Source of the DNA: Rubrivivax sp. SCN 71-131
GTDB taxonomy: Bacteria > Pseudomonadota > Gammaproteobacteria > Burkholderiales > Burkholderiaceae_C
NCBI GenBank assembly: GCA_001724995.1
Contig: MEFD01000024.1
Coordinates: 1-64,000 of the forward strand
Direction of reading: 5' to 3'
Length of the DNA stretch: 64,000 bases
The notes beneath the pieces are model-generated. The model was not told the DNA's origin. It ran no database searches and saw nothing but the letters and a program-made list of their open reading frames with translations. A program made the position numbers and the translations under genes. Positions 16,142-22,983 of the stretch are shown piece by piece; the stretch's first letter is position 1; each line of letters starts with the position of its first letter.

Positions 16142-16945
16142 ATGAAGTCTCACCTCCCCGCCCTGCGCCATGCCCTGGCCGTTGCCGCCCTTCTTGCGGG
16201 CGGCGCAGCCGCGGCGCAGAACATCGCCATCGTCAACGGCAAGCCCGTGCCCAAGGCGCGCGTGCAGACCCTGATCCAGCAGGCCGAGAAGGCCGGGCAG
16301 ACGGTCTCGCCCGAGATGCAGCAGCAGGCTCGCGACCAGGTCGTGCTGCGCGAGATCTTCACCCAGGAAGCCGAGCGCCGCGGGCTGCAGACCAGCGCCG
16401 ACTACCGGGCGCAGATGGAACTGGCGCGCCAGAGCCTGCTCATCCGCGCGTTGTTCGAGGACTTCCGCGCGAAGAACCCGATCAGCGACGAGGACGCCCG
16501 CGCCGAGTACGACAAGTTCAAGGCGCAGGCCGCCGGCACCGAATACCACGCGCGCCACATCCTCGTCGAGAAGGAAGACGAGGCCAAGGCGCTGATCGCG
16601 CAGATCAAGGGCGGCGCGCGCTTCGAGGAACTGGCGAAGAAGTCCTCGAAGGACCCGGGCTCGGGCGCCAACGGCGGCGACCTCGACTTCGCCAAGCCCG
16701 ACGCCTACGTGAAGGAGTTCAGCGACGCGATGGTGCAGCTGAAGAAGGGCGAGATGACCGAGGCGCCGGTGAAGACGCAGTTCGGCTATCACGTCATCCG
16801 GCTGGACGACACGCGCCAGGCCGAGTTCCCGGAATTCGACGCCGTGAAGGCGCAGATCAAGCAGCGCCTCGAGCAGGTGAAGAGCCAGGCCTTCCAGGAG
16901 AGCCTGCGCGCCAAGGCCAAGACGGACTACAAGTTCGAGCACTAG
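16142..16945 (+). CDS. Periplasmic peptidyl-prolyl isomerase, parvulin (PpiC/SurA-like)
   Basis: A secreted folding helper of 267 residues. It has an alanine-rich signal peptide (about 1-25, cleavage near AAAAQN), a helical SurA-type N-domain (about 26-130) and one parvulin domain (about 134-225). Parvulin signatures are YHARHILVE, the GSGANGGDLDF loop and FGYHVIRLDD. A lysine/glutamate-rich C-terminal helix follows. It resembles the PrsA/PpiC-like proteins found singly in betaproteobacteria and has only one rotamase domain, unlike SurA. The gene is closed by a strong intrinsic terminator at 17011-17050. Confidence 0.92.
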   Translation: MKSHLPALRHALAVAALLAGGAAAAQNIAIVNGKPVPKARVQTLIQQAEKAGQTVSPEMQQQARDQVVLREIFTQEAERRGLQTSADYRAQMELARQSLLIRALFEDFRAKNPISDEDARAEYDKFKAQAAGTEYHARHILVEKEDEAKALIAQIKGGARFEELAKKSSKDPGSGANGGDLDFAKPDAYVKEFSDAMVQLKKGEMTEAPVKTQFGYHVIRLDDTRQAEFPEFDAVKAQIKQRLEQVKSQAFQESLRAKAKTDYKFEH

Positions 16946-17010
16946 GCCAGTCGCCTCCAAGGCCGCCAGGCCTTCGCGCACGGGCCCGACGCCTGTCGCG
17001 ACGCGCTTCC

Positions 17011-17050
17011 GGGGAGCCGCCGATCGCAGGATCGGCGGCTCCCCTTTTTT
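17011..17050 (+). terminator. Rho-independent terminator after the parvulin gene
   Basis: A perfect 15-bp stem, GGGGAGCCGCCGATC with its complement, around a GCAG loop, followed by TTTTTT. It separates the housekeeping block from the flagellar locus. Confidence 0.95.
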
Positions 17051-17109
17051 GCGCCGCCGCCTGCCGCGCCGCTGCGGCCGGCACCGAACTGTGGCCCAAA
17101 GCCGCCTCA

Positions 17110-17148
17110 TTTCGGCGCATTCCCGATCGCTCGGCTGCCGAAGAATGC
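17110..17148 (+). promoter_or_regulatory. Promoter-like element upstream of fliC, shared with fliL
   Basis: A 39-bp segment that begins TTTCG-CGCAT and ends CGGCTGCCGAAGAATGC, 29/39 identical to the segment before fliL (29763-29801). GCCGAAGA resembles a sigma-28 -10, but the TCAA -35 seen before fliD and fliS is missing, so the sigma factor is uncertain. Confidence 0.45.
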
Positions 17149-17213
17149 ACCCACGTGAGGGCTTGTCGGTCGCTCACACGAAGCCACCCGGGCCATCCGC
17201 AAGGAGCACATCC

Positions 17214-18062
17214 ATGCCCCAGACGATCAACACCAACCTCACCTCGCTCAACGCGCAGCGCAACCTCAATGCGTCGCAGCTGTCCCTGTCGACGGCGATG
17301 CAGCGTCTGTCCTCGGGCCTGCGCGTCAACAGCGCCAAGGACGACGCCGCCGGCCTGGCGATCGCGGAGCGCATGAACACGCAGGTGCGCGGCATGGCGG
17401 TGGCGATGCGCAACGCCAACGACGGCATCTCGATGTCGCAGGTGGCCGAGGGCGCGCTCTCCAAGGTCGGCGACGCGCTGCAGCGCATGCGCGAACTGGC
17501 CCTGCAGGCGCGCAACGCCACCAACAGCGAGAGCGACAAGGAGTCGCTGAACAAGGAATTCATCCAGTTGCAGGAAGAGATCAGCCGCGTGCTCGGCGGC
17601 ACCACCTTCAACAGCAAGCGCATCCTGGGCCCGGACGCGACGACCTTCACCTTCCAGATCGGCGCCAACACGACCGAGAACGACGTGGTGTCGATCGGCT
17701 TCACCAACCTCGCTTCCAGCGCCGACATCACCGCGGTCACGGCCAGCGCGGCGGCGATCGGCAGCGGCGTCGGCGTCGACGCGATCGCGACCGTCATTGC
17801 CGACATCGACGACGCCATCAACCGCATCAACGACACGCGCGCCGTCTACGGCGCCACGCAGTCGCGCTTCGAGGCCATCATCGCCAACCTGCAGGTCGCG
17901 GTGGAGAACCAGACCGCCGCGCGCAGCCGCATCATGGACGCCGACTTCGCGGCAGAGACCGCCAACCTCTCGCGGGCGCAGATCCTGCAGCAGGCCGGCA
18001 ACGCCATGGTCGCGCAGGCCAACCAGTTGCCGCAGCAGGTCCTGCGCTTGCTGGGCGGCTGA
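17214..18062 (+). CDS. fliC: Flagellin
   Basis: The filament subunit, exported through the flagellar type III system and polymerised outside the cell. At 282 residues it is short. The conserved N-terminal D0/D1 helices (INTNLTSLNAQRNL through DDAAGLAIAERM, about 5-60) and the C-terminal D1/D0 helices (AVYGATQSRFEAIIANLQ to LRLLGG) are joined by a minimal middle, so the surface-exposed D2/D3 domains are nearly absent. AAGGAG precedes the ATG at good spacing. It lies behind a strong terminator and is followed by a stem-loop and fliD, giving it its own transcript. Confidence 0.97.
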   Translation: MPQTINTNLTSLNAQRNLNASQLSLSTAMQRLSSGLRVNSAKDDAAGLAIAERMNTQVRGMAVAMRNANDGISMSQVAEGALSKVGDALQRMRELALQARNATNSESDKESLNKEFIQLQEEISRVLGGTTFNSKRILGPDATTFTFQIGANTTENDVVSIGFTNLASSADITAVTASAAAIGSGVGVDAIATVIADIDDAINRINDTRAVYGATQSRFEAIIANLQVAVENQTAARSRIMDADFAAETANLSRAQILQQAGNAMVAQANQLPQQVLRLLGG

Positions 18063-18096
18063 GGCCGGTGCAGCGGCCACGGCTTCAGGGTCTCCT

Positions 18097-18127
18097 GCCG
18101 ATCGCCGATCGCTGATCGCCGATCGGC
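18097..18127 (+). terminator. Stem-loop between fliC and fliD
   Basis: GCCGATCGCCGATC, loop GCT, GATCGCCGATCGGC: a 14-bp stem with one mismatch, 34 nt after the fliC stop. There is no U-tract. It may stabilise or terminate the fliC mRNA, and it ends directly before the fliD promoter. Confidence 0.55.
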
Positions 18128-18128
18128 C

Positions 18129-18156
18129 TCAAGTCCGCCCCGCCCGCGGCCGATAA
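18129..18156 (+). promoter_or_regulatory. Sigma-28 (FliA) promoter of fliD
   Basis: TCAAGTCC, a 12-nt spacer and GCCGATAA. The -10 is a perfect sigma-28 box and the -35 is close to consensus. The same arrangement precedes fliS. It lies 72 nt upstream of the fliD ATG. Confidence 0.85.
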
Positions 18157-18228
18157 GGCATCCGAGCGGGGTGTTTGTCGTGACCGGCCACGGCCAGGGC
18201 GCGCCCTTCCACGTCCACGGAGCACCAC

Positions 18229-19665
18229 ATGGCGACCCTTTCCTCCATCGGCCTGGGCAGCGGGCTCGACGTCAACACGATCATCACGCAGCTCGTGGCG
18301 CTGGAGCGCAGCCCGATCCAGCAGCTGCAGACCGAGGCCACGAAGATCGACGCGCGGCTGTCGTCGTTCGGGCGCATCCAGTCCTCGCTGGATGCCCTGC
18401 GCACCACCGCGCGCTCGCTCGCCGACGCCAGCACCTGGCGCGCGGCCAGCGCCACCACCTCGGACGCCACTGCGGTCACCGTCACCGCTTCCTCGGGCAG
18501 TCCCGCGGGCAGCTATGCGGTGAAGGTCAATGCCCTGGCCACCGGTCAGATGAACGCGTCGGCGGCCGTGGCCGACGCGAAGACCGCCATCGGCAGCGGC
18601 ACGCTGACCTTCGAGGCCGGGACCTGGGCCACCGACCTCTCCGGCTTCACGCCCAAGAGCGGCAGCAGCGCGGTGACGATCACCATCGGCCCCGGCGAGG
18701 ACACGCTGGAGAAGATCCGCGACAAGATCAACGGCACCAGCGGCACCCCGGTGCGGGCCTCGATCGTGAACGACGCCGGCGGCGCGCGCCTCGTGCTGCA
18801 GTCCAGTGAAAGCGGGGCCGCCAACGGCTTTCGCGTACAGGTCGCCGACGACGACGGCGGCAACAGCGATGCCCTCGGGCTCTCGCAGCTGGCCTTCGAC
18901 CCGCCGGGCGGCGCCACCGCCAACGCACGCACGCAGGCTGCCGGCAACGCCCGCGCCACGATCAACGGCCTGGCGGTCGAATCGACGACCAACGCCTTCT
19001 CCAACGTCATCGACGGCGTCTCGCTGACGCTGTCCAAGGTGACGACGGGCACCGTCGACATCACCGTCGGTCGCGACACGGCATCGATGCGCAAAGCCAT
19101 CGACGGCTTCGTCAGCGCCTACAACGACGTCATCAAGCTCGTGCGCGACCAGACCCGGTACGACGAGGGCAGCAAGAGCGCCGGCACGCTGCAGGGCGAT
19201 CGCACCGCCATCGGCCTGCTCTCGCAGCTGCGCAGCAGCGTGGGCGAGACCTCCAGCGCCAGCGGGGTGTTCGGGCGCCTGAGCGACATCGGCCTGTCGA
19301 TCCAGACCGACGGCACGCTCAAGGTCTCCGGCAGCAAGCTCGACGAGAGCTTTGCCAAGCTCGACGAACTGCAGAAGTTCTTCACCGCTGACGGCGGCAG
19401 CTCCGGCAGCAACGGGCTGGCAGTCCGTCTGCGCGCCCTCACCGACCAGCTTCTGGGCGCCGAGGGAGCGATGTCCTCGCGCCAGGACTCGCTGCGGCAG
19501 CTCAAGACCAACAACGCCAAGCGCCAGGAGACGCTGGAGGATCGCGTCGCGCTGACCGAGAAGCGCCTGCGCGCCCAGTACCAGGCCCTGGATGCGTCCA
19601 TGGCCAAGCTCAACAACCTCTCCAGCTACGTCTCGCAACAGGTCAACAACTGGAACAAGAGCTGA
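18229..19665 (+). CDS. fliD: Flagellar filament cap protein FliD
   Basis: The distal cap that guides flagellin assembly (HAP2), 478 residues, normal length. The N-terminal FliD_N domain begins ATLSSIGLGSGLDVNTIITQLVALERSPIQQL, and the C-terminal FliD_C region (about 250-478) ends in coiled-coil heptads (LEDRVALTEKRLRAQYQALDASMAKLN). Alanine/serine/threonine-rich strands in the middle form the D2/D3-type lobes. It follows its own sigma-28 promoter. A hairpin after the stop separates it from fliS. Confidence 0.97.
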   Translation: MATLSSIGLGSGLDVNTIITQLVALERSPIQQLQTEATKIDARLSSFGRIQSSLDALRTTARSLADASTWRAASATTSDATAVTVTASSGSPAGSYAVKVNALATGQMNASAAVADAKTAIGSGTLTFEAGTWATDLSGFTPKSGSSAVTITIGPGEDTLEKIRDKINGTSGTPVRASIVNDAGGARLVLQSSESGAANGFRVQVADDDGGNSDALGLSQLAFDPPGGATANARTQAAGNARATINGLAVESTTNAFSNVIDGVSLTLSKVTTGTVDITVGRDTASMRKAIDGFVSAYNDVIKLVRDQTRYDEGSKSAGTLQGDRTAIGLLSQLRSSVGETSSASGVFGRLSDIGLSIQTDGTLKVSGSKLDESFAKLDELQKFFTADGGSSGSNGLAVRLRALTDQLLGAEGAMSSRQDSLRQLKTNNAKRQETLEDRVALTEKRLRAQYQALDASMAKLNNLSSYVSQQVNNWNKS

Positions 19666-19726
19666 GTCGCGGCAAGCGCCACTCGCTGCACACGCTGCGG
19701 ACGCGGGGACACCCGCCGCAGGGCCC

Positions 19727-19767
19727 GCAAGGGGTGCCGTCGATCGACGATCGGCAGCACCCCTTGC
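19727..19767 (+). terminator. Terminator-like hairpin after fliD
   Basis: GCAAGGGGTGC and GCACCCCTTGC form a perfect 11-bp stem around a palindromic interior (CGTCGATCGACGATCG). Only a weak pyrimidine run follows, so termination may be partial. Confidence 0.65.
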
Positions 19768-19831
19768 TGCTTCTCCCGGCCGTCGCTGCGGCAAGGGTCG
19801 AACAGCCCCCGCAAAGCCCCCCGCCCGCGAC

Positions 19832-19859
19832 TCAAGTGCCCGGCACGGCGGGCCGATAA
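19832..19859 (+). promoter_or_regulatory. Sigma-28 (FliA) promoter of fliS
   Basis: TCAAGTGC, a 12-nt spacer and GCCGATAA, 34 nt before the fliS start. It is almost the same as the fliD promoter. Confidence 0.85.
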
Positions 19860-19893
19860 AGCCAGCATCACCGCAAGCAGGCCGAGACCCACG

Positions 19894-20325
19894 ATGTTCA
19901 GCAGCGCCACGCCAAGCCCCTTCGGTCGCAGTCAGGTCCCTCTGGCCTACCGCAAGATGGCCGCCGAAACCGCGCTCGTCGACGCGAGCCCCCACCGCCT
20001 GGTCGCGATGCTGTTCGAGGGCTTTCTCGATGCGCTGGCGGAGACGCGCGGCGCCATGCGCCAGCGCGACATCGAGCGCAAGGGCCGCGCGATCAACCGG
20101 GCCACGCGCATCGTCGAGGAGGGCCTGCGTGCGGGTCTGGACCTGCGCGCCGGCGGGCGTCTGGCCGCCGACCTCGATCAGCTCTATCGCTACATCGGCA
20201 CCCGCCTGCTGCAGGCCAACCTGCGCAATGACGAGGCCATCCTCGACGAATGTCAGCGCCTGGTGCAGCCCCTGCGCGATGCCTGGAACGCCATCGGTGC
20301 GACGGCGCACCGCCCCGACGCATGA
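19894..20325 (+). CDS. fliS: Flagellar secretion chaperone FliS
   Basis: A cytoplasmic chaperone that binds the flagellin C-terminus and prevents premature polymerisation. The 143 residues show the FliS signature YRKMAAETALVDASPHRLVAMLFEGFLDAL (about 19-48) and the C-terminal LYRYIGTRLLQANLRND helix. It is preceded by its own sigma-28 promoter. The stop codon overlaps an ATG at 20322, a possible alternative start for the next gene. Confidence 0.95.
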   Translation: MFSSATPSPFGRSQVPLAYRKMAAETALVDASPHRLVAMLFEGFLDALAETRGAMRQRDIERKGRAINRATRIVEEGLRAGLDLRAGGRLAADLDQLYRYIGTRLLQANLRNDEAILDECQRLVQPLRDAWNAIGATAHRPDA

Positions 20326-20369
20326 AGCCCGCCCCGCACAGGCCTGCGCAGTACCCGGACGCCGACCCC

Positions 20370-20669
20370 ATGAACACCGAACTCCTCAGCTACTACGAAG
20401 CGATCGAGCAGGCCAGCTGCGACATGCTCACCGCCGCCAAGGCCGGTGATTGGGATGCCGTGGTGAAGCTCGAAGGCGCCTGCGTGCTGCTCATCAGCCA
20501 GCTCAAGCACGCCGCCCGCCAGCGGCCGCTGGACCAGGAATCGGCGCGCACGAAGGCGCGCATCATGCAGCGCATCCTCGTCAACGACGCCGAGATCCGC
20601 CACCTGGCCGAGCCCTGGCTGCAGGATCTGGACGAGATGATGGCCGGACGGCGCAAGACCATCCACTGA
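20370..20669 (+). CDS. fliT: FliT-like flagellar chaperone
   Basis: A small helical protein (99 residues from the ATG at 20370; 115 if translation starts at 20322, overlapping the fliS stop). FliT in enterobacteria is the chaperone of FliD and modulates FlhDC. Sequence support here is modest: an all-alpha pattern (LLSYYEAIEQASCDMLTAAKAGDWDAV) and position directly after fliS, both typical of betaproteobacterial FliT-like proteins. The hydrophilic lead from 20322 (MKPAPHRPAQYPDADP) looks non-structural, so I prefer the shorter form. Confidence 0.75.
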   Translation: MNTELLSYYEAIEQASCDMLTAAKAGDWDAVVKLEGACVLLISQLKHAARQRPLDQESARTKARIMQRILVNDAEIRHLAEPWLQDLDEMMAGRRKTIH

Positions 20670-20695
20670 CGCCGCCGCCGCACCGGAGCCGCCCG

Positions 20696-21451
20696 ATGTT
20701 CGAGGACACCCGCCCCGCGACGCTGGACGACGCGGCGCGACCGGACTGGGCGCCGTTTCGCGTCGAGCACGCGCACGAGATCGGGCAGCTGCTGGGTGCG
20801 CTGCGTGACAGCGGCACGCCGATGGTGCTCAGCGCGCCCGGCGGCAGTACCGTGGTGAGCACGCTGTGGTCGATCGACAGCGCGCAGCAGCGCATCAACT
20901 TCGCGGTCGACCCCGCCCATCCCTCGCTGCAGCCCCTGGTCGACGAGGACGAGGGACAGGCCGCGGGCTACCTGGACCTGGTCAAGCTCCAGTTCGAACT
21001 CAGCGACCTGCTGCTCGTGCGGGGGAAGCAGCACTGCGCGCTTCAGGCCGGGCTGCCGCGGCAGATCTACCGCTTCCAGCGCCGCAGCGCCTATCGCGTG
21101 CGCACGCTGGAGCGCCACGCACCCACGGCACGGCTGCGCCATCCGTCGCTGCCGGAGATGGAGCTGGCGCTGCGCGTCATCGACGTCAGCGTGGGCGGCT
21201 GCGCGCTGCTGCTGCCCGAGGACATGCTGCCGCTGCAGCCGGGAACCACGCTGCACGACGTGCAGGTGGCGCTGGATGCGCAGACGCGCTTCGTCGCCCG
21301 CATGCAGGTGCAGCATGCGACTGCGCTCTCGGGCACCGCCCGCCAGCGGCTGGGCTGTCAGTGGCTTGGCCTCCCTTGCACCGCCCAGCAGGCGCTGCAG
21401 CGCTATGTCGACCAGACGCAGAAGCAACGCCGGCAGTTCGTGCTCGACTGA
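20696..21451 (+). CDS. ycgR: Flagellar brake protein YcgR, PilZ domain
   Basis: A c-di-GMP-responsive brake that acts on the flagellar motor. The 251 residues comprise an N-terminal YcgR domain (about 20-115) and a PilZ domain. The c-di-GMP-binding arginines are visible in RRSAYR (129-134), and the second motif DVSVGG lies at 163-168, matching RxxxR and D/NxSxxG. It sits between the FliT-like gene and two pseudopilin genes in the same orientation, in keeping with a motility role. This is the only c-di-GMP component in the window. Confidence 0.93.
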   Translation: MFEDTRPATLDDAARPDWAPFRVEHAHEIGQLLGALRDSGTPMVLSAPGGSTVVSTLWSIDSAQQRINFAVDPAHPSLQPLVDEDEGQAAGYLDLVKLQFELSDLLLVRGKQHCALQAGLPRQIYRFQRRSAYRVRTLERHAPTARLRHPSLPEMELALRVIDVSVGGCALLLPEDMLPLQPGTTLHDVQVALDAQTRFVARMQVQHATALSGTARQRLGCQWLGLPCTAQQALQRYVDQTQKQRRQFVLD

Positions 21452-21472
21452 AGAGGGCCGACGAGGCGCGTG

Positions 21473-21883
21473 ATGGCTGCTCCCGACCCCAGCCGTGGAC
21501 TGACCCTGATCGAGACCTGCGTCGTGCTCGCCGTTGCAGCCATCCTCGCCGCCGTCGCCTGGCCGTCGCAGCGCGCGCAGCTCGAGCGCGCCCGCCGCCT
21601 CGACGGTACGCTGGCGCTGACGCGGCTGCAGATCGCGCAGGAGCAATACCGCATGCGCCATGGCCGCTACGGCGGCGAGCTGAGCGCGCTCGGCCCCGCG
21701 CGCAGCCCCGAGGGCTACTACCTGCTGGCCGTGGCCGATGCCGGCGTCGACACGGTCACGCTGATCGCGCGCGCGCACCCGGACGGCCCGCAGCGCGGTG
21801 ACCGCGAATGCCATGAACTGAGCCTGCGGCTCGACCAGGGCCTGTCCGACGCCGGCCCGAGCGGCCGCTGCTGGAGTCGCTGA
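21473..21883 (+). CDS. Type IV pilin-like (pseudopilin) protein, PilE-like
   Basis: A 136-residue prepilin-like protein. The leader ends at glycine 9 in SRG|LTLIE; the glutamate at +5 and the hydrophobic helix (LTLIETCVVLAVAAILAAVAWPS) are typical of type III signal sequences cleaved by PilD. The rest has a PilE/ComP-like pattern (LDGTLALTRLQIAQEQYRMRHGRYGG) with two cysteines near the end. A GTG at 21470 just before the ATG is also possible. The TGATG overlap with the next pseudopilin gene shows they form a pair. No prepilin peptidase or pilus motor gene is nearby. Confidence 0.82.
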   Translation: MAAPDPSRGLTLIETCVVLAVAAILAAVAWPSQRAQLERARRLDGTLALTRLQIAQEQYRMRHGRYGGELSALGPARSPEGYYLLAVADAGVDTVTLIARAHPDGPQRGDRECHELSLRLDQGLSDAGPSGRCWSR

Positions 21884-22446
21884 TGCGCCGTGCCGCCGGC
21901 AAGGCCGCCGCCTGGAACAACCACAACCGCCCCGAGGGCCGCCCCGCGCGCGCTGGCGGCGCCTGCGGGCTGACCTTGATCGAGCTGATGATCGTGCTGG
22001 CCATCTGCGCCGTGCTGATGTCGCTGGCCGTGCCATCGTTTGGCCAGCACCTGCAGCGCCAGCGCCTGAAGGCCGCGGCGCAGGGGCTGGAGCTGGACCT
22101 GCGCGAGGCGCGCTTCGAGGCCGCGCGGCGCGGCAGCGCGCTCTACGTCAGCTTCCGCGACGGGCCCGACTGGTGCTACACGCTCAGCACGCAGCCCGAC
22201 TGTGATTGCCGGGTGCAGCAGTCCTGCCGGCTCAAGGCCACGCGCGCGGACGAACTGCGCGGCGTACGACTGCTGGCGGCGCGCGAGCTGCGCTTCGATC
22301 CGGCCACCGGCCAGGTGGACGCACCGGGCATGGCGGCGCTGTGGACGAGCGCCGGCGGTGAGCGCGTCGAGGTCAGCGTCGGCGCGCTCGGGCGTCCCAC
22401 GACCTGCACGCTGCAGGGCACGCTGCCGCCGCTGCCCGCGTGCTGA
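21883..22446 (+). CDS. GspH/FimT-like pseudopilin
   Basis: A minor pseudopilin of 187 residues with an unusually long leader (about 29 residues) before the cleavage site CG|LTLIELMIVLAICAVLMSLAVPSF. The body follows the FimT/GspH pattern (LQRQRLKAAAQGLELDLREARFEAARRGSALYVSF). It carries several cysteines in a short stretch (WCYTLSTQPDCDCRVQQSC), probably disulfide-bonded after export. Coupled to the preceding pilin-like gene and convergent with fliE. It probably primes or modifies a type IV pilus encoded elsewhere. Confidence 0.83.
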   Translation: MRRAAGKAAAWNNHNRPEGRPARAGGACGLTLIELMIVLAICAVLMSLAVPSFGQHLQRQRLKAAAQGLELDLREARFEAARRGSALYVSFRDGPDWCYTLSTQPDCDCRVQQSCRLKATRADELRGVRLLAARELRFDPATGQVDAPGMAALWTSAGGERVEVSVGALGRPTTCTLQGTLPPLPAC

Positions 22447-22495
22447 GCCAGCGCTTGCGGCTGCCGGCCCGGCCAGCGGCCGCCGCGCGCAGGCG

Positions 22496-22840
22496 CTACA
22501 CCTGCATGTTCATGATTTCCGTGTAGGCCGAGAGCAGCCGGTTGCGCACCTGGATCGCGGCCTGGAAGCCGATCTGGCTGCGCTGCATGGCGACCATCGT
22601 CTGCTCCAGGCTGACCGTCGGGTTGTCGAGCGCGAACTCGCGCTGCAGCCGCTGCGAATCCAGCTGCGCGTTGCTCACATCCTGCAGCGCCTGCGCCATG
22701 GCGTCGCGAAAGCCCGCGGGCGCCAGGGCATCGACTTCGCCCGAGGCGCGTGCGCGATCCAGCAGCGGCGTGCCGTCCGGACGCAGTCCGGCGCGCGCCA
22801 CCGCCTGGTTGAAGTCGAAGGGCTTGAGCTCGAGTTTCAT
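22496..22840 (-). CDS. fliE: Flagellar hook-basal body protein FliE
   Basis: A small rod/MS-ring junction protein exported early. The C-terminal FliE signature is clear: NPTVSLEQTMVAMQRSQIGFQAAIQVRNRLLSAYTEIMNMQV. The ATG at 22840 (114 residues) has a GAG Shine-Dalgarno at 8 nt; an ATG two codons upstream (22846) is too close to it. Unlike the rest of the operon it is on the minus strand, divergent from fliF across about 140 bp. Confidence 0.93.
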   Translation of the reverse strand: MKLELKPFDFNQAVARAGLRPDGTPLLDRARASGEVDALAPAGFRDAMAQALQDVSNAQLDSQRLQREFALDNPTVSLEQTMVAMQRSQIGFQAAIQVRNRLLSAYTEIMNMQV

Positions 22841-22854
22841 CGGCATATCTCGAC

Positions 22855-22868
22855 GCCCGCACTGTAGG
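22855..22868 (-). promoter_or_regulatory. Putative -10 promoter region of fliE
   Basis: CCTACAGTGCGGGC on the minus strand, TACAGT lying 20 nt before the fliE ATG. Identical to the 14-mer before the yciI-like gene (4210-4223). Confidence 0.4.
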
Positions 22869-22983
22869 GCGCCCAGTCTCCCCGCGCCGGGCGAACAGGC
22901 CGCGCTTTGCCGCCCTTCTCGCCTCAACGAAGACGGGGGCCGGCCGGAACAATGCGCCCCAGCACCACGCCCCCGCCCCTTTC

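Noticed and set aside
18097..18127. fliC-fliD stem-loop as a phage or plasmid attachment site
   Set aside because: No integrase or second copy is seen; its place after a stop codon fits an mRNA 3'-end structure.
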